Origin: an uncultured Prevotella sp.
GTDB taxonomy: Bacteria > Bacteroidota > Bacteroidia > Bacteroidales > Bacteroidaceae
DNA length: 9,729 nt
Assembly (NCBI GenBank): GCA_902491375.1
Contig: CABUHE010000045.1
Span: 1-9,729 of the forward strand
Direction: 5' to 3'
In this document: positions 1 through 5,658 of the stretch, one piece after another
Layout of the letters: every line of letters begins with the position of its first letter
Numbering within the stretch: position 1 is the first letter of the stretch
Translations under genes and position numbers: made by a program
The notes under the pieces: model-generated
What the model saw: only the letters and a program-made list of their open reading frames with translations
What the model was told of the DNA's origin: nothing
The model's database searches: none

Positions 1-569
1 ATGAGAGACCCATTGGTAGAGTTAAATATGCGCTAATTTAATTCCGCCAACGGGTTACATAAGACATAAACATATTTAATAAAGTCCTTTTGTTTAAAGC
101 TTGTTAACATTTATTTTATGACTTTTAGTTAAATTGTGCCGTTTTTATATAGAAATAGTGCGTAAAGAATACTAAATTTAAGATTAAATGAACAATTTAA
201 TACAAAGAAATGAAACGTCTGTGAAGCACAGCAAACGACAACAGGACAAGCACGACAGGACATAATTCAGAAAAAACAAGACACAAACAACGACAAAACG
301 GACAAAGCAGAACGCAAGTAAAGCAACACAACGCAAGAGGCGGCACGACAAACAGCCAACTGTCTGACTGTCAACGTATTACAAAAACAAAACAAGAACT
401 GGCGCAAAAGATGCCCTTTCAGCCGGTAAAAGAGGCCATATCAGAGCGCGAAAGAGCATGTTTTGCAGGCCGAAATGCCCTCTTTTGTTTCCACACCGCA
501 AAACAACGCGACTGACGGCAGCCAAAAAGCACAACAAACGACGGCGCAAGGCAGGCAGAAAGCAGACGG
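1..569. other. Long intergenic stretch without a convincing gene
   Basis: No supported gene lies here. Bases 1-200 are AT-rich. Bases 241-360 are strikingly T-poor on the + strand: I count 61 A, 31 C, 24 G and only 4 T, and the T-poor character continues in part to about 590. Two + frames are open at the window edge and stop at 36 and 41, so the C-terminal tail of a gene ending just inside the window is possible, but I do not recognise either tail. Short frames exist on both strands (for example 34 codons from 411 on +, and frames of 65-69 codons on - that overlap the repeat). Their cysteine- and leucine-rich translations match no fold I know, and I take them as chance frames in base-skewed DNA. 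I see no tRNA, rRNA or CRISPR array. The stretch may be a decayed gene, a dispersed intergenic repeat or an untranslated transcript. Confidence 0.5.
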
Positions 570-596
570 AAACGCCGCCAAGACACACCTATGTTT

Positions 597-628
597 AAAT
601 AAAAAGGGCGTTTCAGCCGTTTTTATTT
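597..628 (+). terminator. Terminator-like hairpin in repeat copy 1
   Basis: Left arm AAATAAAAAGGGC, 6-base loop GTTTCA, right arm GCCGTTTTTATTT: 13 paired positions with a single G-G mismatch. A short GC core followed by T-rich sequence on both strands is the form of a bidirectional intrinsic terminator. The right arm runs into the TTTG of the next promoter, so the hairpin would shield that promoter from upstream read-through. Function is inferred from form. Confidence 0.6.
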
Positions 629-657
629 TGCACTTCACCCAACTTGCAGTAACTTTG
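627..657 (+). promoter_or_regulatory. Bacteroidetes consensus promoter, repeat copy 1
   Basis: TTTG at 627-630, a 19-base spacer, then TAACTTTG at 650-657 match the Bacteroides -33/-7 consensus (TTTG, N19, TAnnTTTG) exactly. The direct near-repeat AACTTGCAG / AACTTTGCAG (641-649 and 651-660) spans the -7 box with about one helical turn between copies. Transcription would start a few bases after 660, ahead of the short frame at 683 and the ATPase gene at 776. Confidence 0.75.
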
Positions 658-682
658 CAGACGGAAAACTGAAGATTTCAAT

Positions 683-736
683 ATGGATATCAACAAACAT
701 TTTAGTGCATTTCTGTTGGTATCTTCCTATTTTTGA
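683..736 (+). CDS. Possible 17-residue leader peptide or gene remnant
   Basis: The ATG at 683 occupies the same place in repeat copy 1 as the MATE start codon does in copy 2 and reads MDINKHFSAFLLVSSYF before a TGA at 734-736. The first residues (MDI-NK) resemble those of the MATE protein (MDNK), then similarity ends. It may be a remnant left by the duplication or insertion, an upstream frame that modulates the ATPase gene, or not translated at all. Translation is supported only by its position behind a consensus promoter and by sharing the MATE start context. Confidence 0.25.
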   Translation: MDINKHFSAFLLVSSYF

Positions 737-746
737 AGTAAATTTG
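714..746 (+). promoter_or_regulatory. Probable second promoter of the ATPase-nuclease operon
   Basis: TAAATTTG at 739-746 is a perfect TAnnTTTG -7 box. A partial -33 element (TGTTGG, 714-719) lies about 20 bases upstream. The ATPase ATG is 29 bases past the -7 box. This would give the cassette its own promoter in addition to the one in repeat copy 1. The -33 part is weak. Confidence 0.55.
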
Positions 747-775
747 TAGCAAACTTATACATTACAGGCAATACA

Positions 776-1813
776 ATGATAAACAGCATATCATTACAAG
801 GCTTTACAGGCTTTACAGACAACAGTTTCACATTTTCCAATGGTATAAACATATTCATCGGCAAAAACGGAACTGGGAAAACCCATGTACTCAAATGTCT
901 GGCTTCCGTACTCCAGGCACGCAATGAGTTTCAGCAAAAGCAGACCAACTCAAAAGAACAGTTTGAATATATTCTGGCAGAAAACATAACCCACTATTTC
1001 AAACCTGATTTCATAGGCAATCTGGTAAACAAGAATGTTGATTCAGGCAAATCAACCGTCAGTGTATATATTGACGGAAAGGAACTCACATTCAGTTTCT
1101 CAACAACGTCAAAAGCGACTGTCAAGATAGAGAAAGACGACAAATGGGATGAATGTCAGTTCATATACATTCCACCACGCGAAATGTTCTCTTTGTTCGA
1201 GGGCTTTATCGGCCTGAGCAGCAAACGTGAACTCTCATTTGACCAGACTTATATCAATCTGGCACACTCACTCGCCCTTCCTGTCTTACGCAATCTGGAA
1301 AACAATCCGTTGAAGCCTGCCATAAACCTGCTGGAAAAAGAACTTGGATTCAACGTACTTCAAATGAACGGCCGGTTTTATATAAAGACCGACGAAGGAG
1401 AGATGGAAGCACACCTCGTAGCAGAAGGACTCAGGAAGCTGGCGTCAGTCCTGTATCTTATACTGAACGGCGAAATAAACAATAAGACAATCTTATTCTG
1501 GGATGAGCCGGAATCAAATCTCAACCCGGCTCTTATACGGACAGTTGCAGGATTTATCCGTGAACTTCAGAAATGCGGCCTGCAAATCTTTATCGCGACC
1601 CACGACTATCTGCTGACCCACATCCTCTCGCTTTACTCGGAATATAAAGAGCATACAAATATAAACACGCGCTTCTTCGGACTTCATAAAGAGGAGAAAA
1701 CTGTCAGTGTGGAAGTAGGCGAGACACTTGCCACGATACAGAACAATCCGATATTGGAAGAGTATGCAGCTTTTTATGAGCTTGAACAAAAATTTATCAA
1801 CGAGTATGAATGA
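776..1813 (+). CDS. ABC/AAA-type ATPase, probable defence-system motor or sensor
   Basis: 345-residue cytoplasmic ATPase of the AAA_15/AAA_21 (OLD/PtuA-like, SMC-related) kind. Seen in the sequence: Walker A GKNGTGKT (29-36), a YIPPRE stretch (131-136), a signature-like segment VAEGLRKLA (215-223), Walker B with catalytic Glu ILFWDEP (239-245), a D-loop SNLNP (247-251) and an H-loop ATHD (274-277, switch His 276). The middle part (~45-205) has no motif I can name. Every catalytic element is present, so the enzyme should be active. Its reading frame overlaps that of the nuclease-like gene by 8 nt, which suggests coupled translation and a complex. ATPases of this type paired with a small nuclease form several known phage-defence systems (Septu and Gabija are analogues of layout, not claimed homologues). 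The cassette appears more AT-rich than the downstream chromosomal genes and is flanked by direct repeats, which fits acquired DNA. The ATPase fold is certain; the defence role is inferred. Confidence 0.85.
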   Translation: MINSISLQGFTGFTDNSFTFSNGINIFIGKNGTGKTHVLKCLASVLQARNEFQQKQTNSKEQFEYILAENITHYFKPDFIGNLVNKNVDSGKSTVSVYIDGKELTFSFSTTSKATVKIEKDDKWDECQFIYIPPREMFSLFEGFIGLSSKRELSFDQTYINLAHSLALPVLRNLENNPLKPAINLLEKELGFNVLQMNGRFYIKTDEGEMEAHLVAEGLRKLASVLYLILNGEINNKTILFWDEPESNLNPALIRTVAGFIRELQKCGLQIFIATHDYLLTHILSLYSEYKEHTNINTRFFGLHKEEKTVSVEVGETLATIQNNPILEEYAAFYELEQKFINEYE

Positions 1814-2351
1814 ATTTCAAGAAAGCGGCATCAACTTTTGCTTCAACCCCGACTGGACTGTATTCAAATATGACGAGAATACGGCTCATAAGAAGGTTGA
1901 AAAATGTCTTAAACCGACAAAGGCTGTGGATTTCCTCGGCATACACGACAACAGACTGTATTTTGTGGAAGTAAAGAATTACCGGAAGCACACAAATGAC
2001 GGAAGCACAAGAGAAGTGTTGCGGGACAGCGGAGAAGAACTTATGCGCCGTATTGCCATTAAAGTAAGAGACACCATAGCAACATCAACAAGCTCAGCCC
2101 GCTTCTCTACGAACGACCGGGATTTCTTCACCCAGGTAAATCAGCTGTTACTTAACGACGAGAAGAAAGTAACCGTAATAGCCTGTGTTGAGTTTGACGC
2201 ATCAAATGAAATGGAAAGAAAGGTAAAAATGAGTATATGGCAGAATAAGCTGAAACAAAAGCTTTCGTGGCTTCATGCCTCCAAAATATCAGTAAACTCG
2301 GCAGACAACATTACAAACATAATGCCGGATTTATCGGCTTCATTAATCTGA
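1806..2351 (+). CDS. Putative PD-(D/E)xK nuclease, partner of the ATPase
   Basis: 181-residue protein when started at the ATG at 1806, which overlaps the ATPase stop in ATGAATGA. A longer frame from 1728 exists, but its extra 26 residues lie inside the ATPase gene, so 1806 is preferred. The N-terminal half carries the core PD-(D/E)xK pattern: Asp42 in KAVDFLGI, then Glu55-x-Lys57 in YFVEVKNYR, with the spacing and beta-hairpin context of restriction-endonuclease-like folds. A helix with Arg and Lys follows (~77-92), and a second hydrophobic strand VTVIACVEF is at 122-130. There is no signal peptide or membrane segment, so it should act in the cytoplasm. By analogy with other ATPase-nuclease pairs it would be the effector that cuts nucleic acid once the ATPase is triggered. 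I cannot name the family, and the nuclease call rests on this one motif set. It has no other gene behind it before a hairpin. Confidence 0.7.
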   Translation: MNEFQESGINFCFNPDWTVFKYDENTAHKKVEKCLKPTKAVDFLGIHDNRLYFVEVKNYRKHTNDGSTREVLRDSGEELMRRIAIKVRDTIATSTSSARFSTNDRDFFTQVNQLLLNDEKKVTVIACVEFDASNEMERKVKMSIWQNKLKQKLSWLHASKISVNSADNITNIMPDLSASLI

Positions 2352-2354
2352 CAC

Positions 2355-2399
2355 AAAAGTGGAAATGTTTTTATGCTTGGTAAAGATATTTCCACTTTT
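2355..2399 (+). terminator. Hairpin closing the ATPase-nuclease operon
   Basis: Perfect 12-base inverted arms (AAAAGTGGAAAT at 2355-2366, ATTTCCACTTTT at 2388-2399), begun 3 bases after the nuclease stop codon. Inner bases TTTA/TAAA can extend the stem. The right arm ends in four Ts with no long T tract, so it may be a modest terminator or an mRNA 3'-end stabiliser. Confidence 0.55.
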
Positions 2400-2530
2400 C
2401 CACACGACTTTTCTCCAACATAAAGGACTATCATCCTCTTTACTTTAACAAACGTAAGAGAGCGACGTTACGGACAGCAGCCAGTCAGCCAAACGGAAGC
2501 CGCAAACGCCGCCAAGACACACCTATGTTT

Positions 2531-2562
2531 AAATAAAAAGGGCGTTTCAGCCGTTTTTATTT
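2531..2562 (+). terminator. Terminator-like hairpin in repeat copy 2
   Basis: Identical to the hairpin at 597-628 (13-base arms, one G-G mismatch, loop GTTTCA). It sits between the nuclease gene and the MATE promoter and would separate the two transcription units. Confidence 0.6.
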
Positions 2563-2591
2563 TGCACTTAACCCAACTTGCAGTAACTTTG
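2561..2591 (+). promoter_or_regulatory. Consensus promoter of the MATE gene
   Basis: TTTG (2561-2564), 19-base spacer, TAACTTTG (2584-2591): exact Bacteroidetes -33/-7 match, 26 bases ahead of the MATE ATG at 2618. It would drive the MATE gene and perhaps the downstream genes of the same run. Confidence 0.8.
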
Positions 2592-2617
2592 CAGACGGAA
2601 AACGGTAGATTTTTAAT

Positions 2618-3985
2618 ATGGATAACAAACAGGCAACACTCGAACTGGGAACAAAACCGGTGGGCAAACTGCTGGCTCAATACGCCTTGCCCGCAATCGT
2701 GGCGATGACGGCATCGTCGCTCTACAACATGATTGACAGTATCTTCATAGGCCAGGGCGTAGGCCCTCTGGCAATATCAGGACTGGCAATAACCTTCCCG
2801 CTGATGAACCTCTCGGCGGCCTTCGGCGCGGCCGTGGGTATAGGCTCGTCGACCTGCATATCAGTGAAACTGGGACAGAAAGACTATGCCGTAGCTGAAA
2901 ACATATTCGGCAACAGCTTCACGCTGAACCTGATTGTCGGCGTTCTGTTCGGACTGATAACAATCATTTTCCTCGACCCGATACTCTACTTCTTCGGCGC
3001 GAGCGAGAACACCATACCCTACGCACGCGACTATATGCTGGTAATCATGTCGGGCAACGTTGTGTCACAGACATTCCTCGGCATGAACGCCGTGCTGCGT
3101 GCGGCCAGCAAGCCCAGGCAGGCAATGGCGGCAACGATACTGACTGTGATTCTGAACATCGTGCTGGCGCCGATATTCATCTGGCCGCTCAACATGGGCA
3201 TCAAGGGCGCGGCCATAGCGACAATACTGTCGCAGGCGGTAGCTCTGGTATGGCAGCTGAAACTGTTCAGCAACCAGAACGAGATACTGCACTTCCAGCG
3301 CGGCATATACAGGCTGAAGAGCAGCATCGTGAAAAACATCGTAAGCATAGGAATTTCGCCCTTCGCGATGAACGTGTGCGCCTGCGTGGTAGTGATATTC
3401 ATCAACGCCGGCCTGTCAAAATACGGCGGCGACCTTGCCGTTGGAGCATACGGCATAGCGAGCAAGGTGTCGTTCATCTTCGTGATGGTAACCATAGGTC
3501 TGAACCAGGGCATGCTGCCGATAGCCGGCTACAACTACGGCGCGCAGCGCTACGACCGACTGAAGCGAGTGCTGAAGCTGGCTATGATAACGGCAACGGT
3601 AATCACGTCGACAGGATTCATTATCGCGGAGTTCTTCCCCTATCAGTGCGCAAGGCTCTTCACAACCGACCAGACTCTTATCGGCATGGCTATCGAGGGT
3701 ATCAGAATACACATGCTGGCGTTCCCGATAGTAGGCTGCCAGATGGTGATAACAAACTTCTTCCAGTGTATAGGCAAGGCCAAGATAAGCATATTCCTGT
3801 CGCTCTCGCGCCAGATGCTGTTCCTGCTGCCGCTGCTGATAATACTGCCGCCGATAATGAAAGTCGACGGTGTGTGGACGGCTATGCCTATATCAGACAC
3901 AGTAGCGTCGGTTGTGGCTTTCATAATGCTGGCAAAATATCTTAGAAAAGTCAAGAAAAACAACATGCAGCAGTCTGCCGCATAA
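2618..3985 (+). CDS. MATE family multidrug/Na+ (or H+) antiporter
   Basis: 455-residue inner-membrane exporter of the MATE superfamily, closest in feel to the MepA/DinF-like branch. These pumps exchange cations for drugs, dyes or metabolites. Seen: an N-terminal stretch with the family hallmarks LLAQYALPAIVAM and MIDSIFIG (~18-46), about twelve hydrophobic segments arranged as two homologous halves, a central loop rich in charged residues (~208-235), and repeat-half motifs NVVSQTFLGMNAVLRA (~147-162) and GLNQGMLPIAGYNYGAQR (~297-314). The basic tail (~445-450) lies in the cytoplasm. Length is typical and the gene looks intact. The start at 2618 follows a consensus promoter. The substrate cannot be deduced. 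The strongly GC-rich third positions contrast with the cassette just upstream. Confidence 0.93.
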   Translation: MDNKQATLELGTKPVGKLLAQYALPAIVAMTASSLYNMIDSIFIGQGVGPLAISGLAITFPLMNLSAAFGAAVGIGSSTCISVKLGQKDYAVAENIFGNSFTLNLIVGVLFGLITIIFLDPILYFFGASENTIPYARDYMLVIMSGNVVSQTFLGMNAVLRAASKPRQAMAATILTVILNIVLAPIFIWPLNMGIKGAAIATILSQAVALVWQLKLFSNQNEILHFQRGIYRLKSSIVKNIVSIGISPFAMNVCACVVVIFINAGLSKYGGDLAVGAYGIASKVSFIFVMVTIGLNQGMLPIAGYNYGAQRYDRLKRVLKLAMITATVITSTGFIIAEFFPYQCARLFTTDQTLIGMAIEGIRIHMLAFPIVGCQMVITNFFQCIGKAKISIFLSLSRQMLFLLPLLIILPPIMKVDGVWTAMPISDTVASVVAFIMLAKYLRKVKKNNMQQSAA

Positions 3986-4020
3986 CGGCAAAAAGGCAGG
4001 AGAAGACACCTGACAGGCGC

Positions 4021-4683
4021 ATGAAACAAAAACAAAAAAACATGAATATGGAAGACAAAAAGATAATTATAAACGTAGGAAGACAGCTGGGCAGCGGCGG
4101 ACTCTATATAGCCAAACGCCTTGCCGACGACCTGGGATGCAATTTCTACGACAAGGAGCTGCTCAACCTCGCCGCAAAGGAGAGCGGATTCAGCGAAAAG
4201 TTCTTTGAGCAGAACGACGAGAAGAGAGGTTTCTTCCGCTCGTTGTTCCACATGCACGCACCGTTCGTGTCGGACAACAACTTCTATAACAACAAGCTGT
4301 CGCAGGAGAGTCTGTTCCAGTTTCAGAGCGACGCAATACGCAAGGCCGCAAAAGAACACTCGTGCGTGTTCGTAGGAAGATGCGCAGACTACGTGCTGCG
4401 CGACTTTGACAACATGGTCAGCGTGTTCATCACGGCCGACCTGGAGGAGCGTGTAGAGCGCATCCGCGAGCGCTACGGATGCAACGCAGAAGAGGCGAAG
4501 AAGATTATTGACAACAAGGAGTCGTCGCGCTCGTCGTACTACAACTACTATACGGGCAAGGAATGGGGACACAGCACATCGTATGATCTCTGCATAAACT
4601 CGAGCATTCTCGGAATGGAAGGCACGGTGGACTTCATCAAGGAATTCATAAACAGGAAACTGGCTGCCGACAGTAAGAAATAA
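4021..4683 (+). CDS. Cytidylate kinase-like family protein
   Basis: Up to 220 residues, matching the cytidylate-kinase-like family (Pfam PF13189 type), P-loop proteins related to but distinct from the housekeeping Cmk. Seen: INVGRQLGSGGLYIAKRL (17-34) in place of a classical Walker A, with GSGG where nucleotide kinases have GKS/T, as is usual in this family; YDKELLNLAAKESG (43-56); VFVGRCADYVL (116-126); a LID-like ERVERIRERYG (143-153); and YDLCINSS near 188-195. It probably phosphorylates a nucleoside monophosphate or a related small molecule, but the true substrate of the family is unknown. Position 4021 is the longest start. The next Met codons at 4042 and 4048 follow a very A-rich run, and 4048 puts the P-loop at the distance usual for the family, so they may be the real start. 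It lies 35 bases after the MATE gene and is probably co-transcribed. Confidence 0.85.
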   Translation: MKQKQKNMNMEDKKIIINVGRQLGSGGLYIAKRLADDLGCNFYDKELLNLAAKESGFSEKFFEQNDEKRGFFRSLFHMHAPFVSDNNFYNNKLSQESLFQFQSDAIRKAAKEHSCVFVGRCADYVLRDFDNMVSVFITADLEERVERIRERYGCNAEEAKKIIDNKESSRSSYYNYYTGKEWGHSTSYDLCINSSILGMEGTVDFIKEFINRKLAADSKK

Positions 4684-4711
4684 CCGCAGGCACAGGCAGC
4701 ACCGACAGAAG

Positions 4712-5230
4712 ATGAAAAAAATAGGCATAATAAGCGACACCCACTCATACTGGGACGACAAATACCTGCACTACTTCGAGCCGTGCGACGAGATATGGCA
4801 CGCAGGCGACATCGGCTCGACAGAGGTTGCGGCACGTCTGGCGGAGTTCCGCATGTTCAGAGCGGTATGCGGAAACTGCGACGGAGGCGACCTGAGGCTG
4901 ATGTATCCCGAACTGCTGAGATGGAAATGCGAGGACACCGACGTGCTGATGAAACACATAGGCGGCTATCCGGGCAACTACGACGCAAGCATAAGGGCAC
5001 GGATATACGCGTCGCCGCCACAGCTGTTCATAAGCGGACACTCGCACATACTGAAAGTGAAATATGACAAGACGCTCAACCTGCTGCACATAAACCCGGG
5101 CGCGGCCGGTCTGCAAGGATGGCACAAGGACAGGACACTGGTAAGGCTGACGATAGACGGAAGCACATTCAAAGACCTGGAAGTGATAACTCTGGCTGAC
5201 CCGAGAAAATGCACGGAACACAATTTTTGA
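4712..5230 (+). CDS. YfcE/MJ0936-type metallophosphoesterase
   Basis: 172-residue calcineurin-like phosphodiesterase of the small YfcE class, which cleaves phosphodiester model substrates with a two-metal centre; the physiological substrate is unknown. Metal-site motifs are complete: SDTHS (Asp9, His11), HAGDIG (Asp33), GNCD (Asn55), His82 in MKHIGG, GHSH (His110, His112), followed by the typical NPGA at 128-131. The protein should be cytoplasmic and active; there is no signal peptide. It starts 28 bases after the kinase-like gene, behind GACAGAAG, which is only a weak ribosome site, and is probably in the same transcript. Confidence 0.92.
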   Translation: MKKIGIISDTHSYWDDKYLHYFEPCDEIWHAGDIGSTEVAARLAEFRMFRAVCGNCDGGDLRLMYPELLRWKCEDTDVLMKHIGGYPGNYDASIRARIYASPPQLFISGHSHILKVKYDKTLNLLHINPGAAGLQGWHKDRTLVRLTIDGSTFKDLEVITLADPRKCTEHNF

Positions 5231-5260
5231 GCAATTAACGAGTTATATATATAAGAAACA

Positions 5261-5265
5261 AGGAG
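5261..5265 (+). promoter_or_regulatory. Shine-Dalgarno site of the sigma-4-like gene
   Basis: AGGAG, 12 bases ahead of the ATG at 5278, within AAGGAGAAGAG. This is a stronger ribosome-binding match than I see before the other genes here. Just upstream is TATATATAAGAAA (5246-5258), repeated at 6878-6890. Confidence 0.5.
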
Positions 5266-5277
5266 AAGAGCAACACT

Positions 5278-5586
5278 ATGGACGCACTGTCGCAAGAACT
5301 GCAAGACTTCCTGATACGCCTGGGGCAGGAGCCCGGATGCGTAAGCGAGAAGGTGGAACACTACATAAAGCACATAATGCACCTGGTCTACGCCAGCGAG
5401 GAAGACATGCTGCAACAGTATTACGGACTGTTCGGCAACGACGTGAAACCGCTTGAGGACATAGCACGCGAGCGCAACGTAAGCACCGCGACAATGCAGA
5501 AAATAATAGAAGCCAACCTTAGGAAGATGGCTGTATCGCCCGAATGGCAGATGGTGAAACAGCTGATAGACAGGCCAGCCGAATGA
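5278..5586 (+). CDS. Small protein resembling sigma-70 region 4
   Basis: 102 residues. The C-terminal half reads like region 4 of RpoD-type sigma factors: QQYYGLFGN (46-54) parallels the 'RYGL' segment, KPLEDIARERNVS (57-69) the first helix-turn-helix helix, and TMQKIIEANLRKM (72-84) the recognition helix ending in the usual 'LRKL' pattern, then SPEW. The N-terminal half (1-45) is predicted helical and unrelated to regions 1-3, and no region 2 (-10 binding) is present. It cannot act as a complete sigma factor; it might bind -35-type DNA or the RNA polymerase flap as a modulator. The likeness is by eye and the helix-turn-helix could belong to another family. It sits 47 bases after the phosphoesterase gene and 72 before purT. 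Confidence 0.6.
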   Translation: MDALSQELQDFLIRLGQEPGCVSEKVEHYIKHIMHLVYASEEDMLQQYYGLFGNDVKPLEDIARERNVSTATMQKIIEANLRKMAVSPEWQMVKQLIDRPAE

Positions 5587-5658
5587 CGGCAGACCGGCAT
5601 AAGGCACAGACAGCACGCAGGAAGGCTGCAATATCGAGATAAGACAAACTGAACAGAA

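Larger units (their letters stand above)
570..689 (+). repeat. Direct repeat, copy 1 (hairpin plus promoter element)
   Basis: This ~120 bp block recurs at 2504-2624 in the same orientation. By eye the first 66 bases (570-635) are identical to 2504-2569. The remainder differs by four substitutions and one single-base indel. The block contains a terminator-like hairpin (597-628), a consensus Bacteroidetes promoter (627-657) and the start-codon context ATATGGATA at its end. In copy 2 that ATG is the start of the MATE gene. In copy 1 it opens only a 17-codon frame. The block thus looks like a duplicated gene leader, or a dispersed leader cassette, placed ahead of the ATPase-nuclease pair. Confidence 0.9.
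2504..2624 (+). repeat. Direct repeat, copy 2 (leader of the MATE gene)
   Basis: Second copy of the block at 570-689, one base longer. It includes the hairpin (2531-2562), the promoter (2561-2591) and the first bases of the MATE coding region. Homology fades within the first codons of the MATE gene. Because here it is joined to an intact gene, this copy is probably the original and the upstream one the derivative, although a dispersed genomic element would look the same. Confidence 0.9.

Noticed and set aside
597..628. Hairpin considered as a CRISPR or REP-type repeat unit
   Set aside because: Only two copies about 1.93 kb apart exist in the window, each within a longer direct repeat, with no spacer structure.
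379..638. Two - strand frames of 65-69 codons in the left intergenic region
   Set aside because: They are Cys/Leu/Ala-rich with no recognisable fold and arise from the T-poor + strand, which has few stops on the complement. Part of one is simply the reverse of the repeated hairpin-promoter block, and the same peptide stretch reappears from repeat copy 2.
463..672. A 69-codon + frame through repeat copy 1
   Set aside because: It runs through the hairpin and the consensus promoter, has no homology I can see and ends just past the promoter. Overlap with regulatory DNA makes coding unlikely.
1728..1805. Extended N terminus of the nuclease-like protein
   Set aside because: The extra 26 residues lie wholly within the ATPase gene, have no motif, and the ATG at 1806 gives the typical short overlap with the ATPase stop codon.
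3250..3945. A 231-codon + frame inside the MATE gene
   Set aside because: Out-of-frame shadow with a very Arg/His/Asp-rich composition and no membrane segments, while the MATE frame is intact across it.
3643..4761. A 372-codon - strand frame
   Set aside because: It overlaps the MATE, kinase-like and phosphoesterase genes on the opposite strand, all of which have clear family motifs. Its translation is rich in Val/Cys/Arg of the sort expected from a complementary frame.
5587..5658. Gap before purT considered for a purine riboswitch
   Set aside because: At 72 bases it is too short for a complete riboswitch with its expression platform, and I see no conserved core or convincing pairing.
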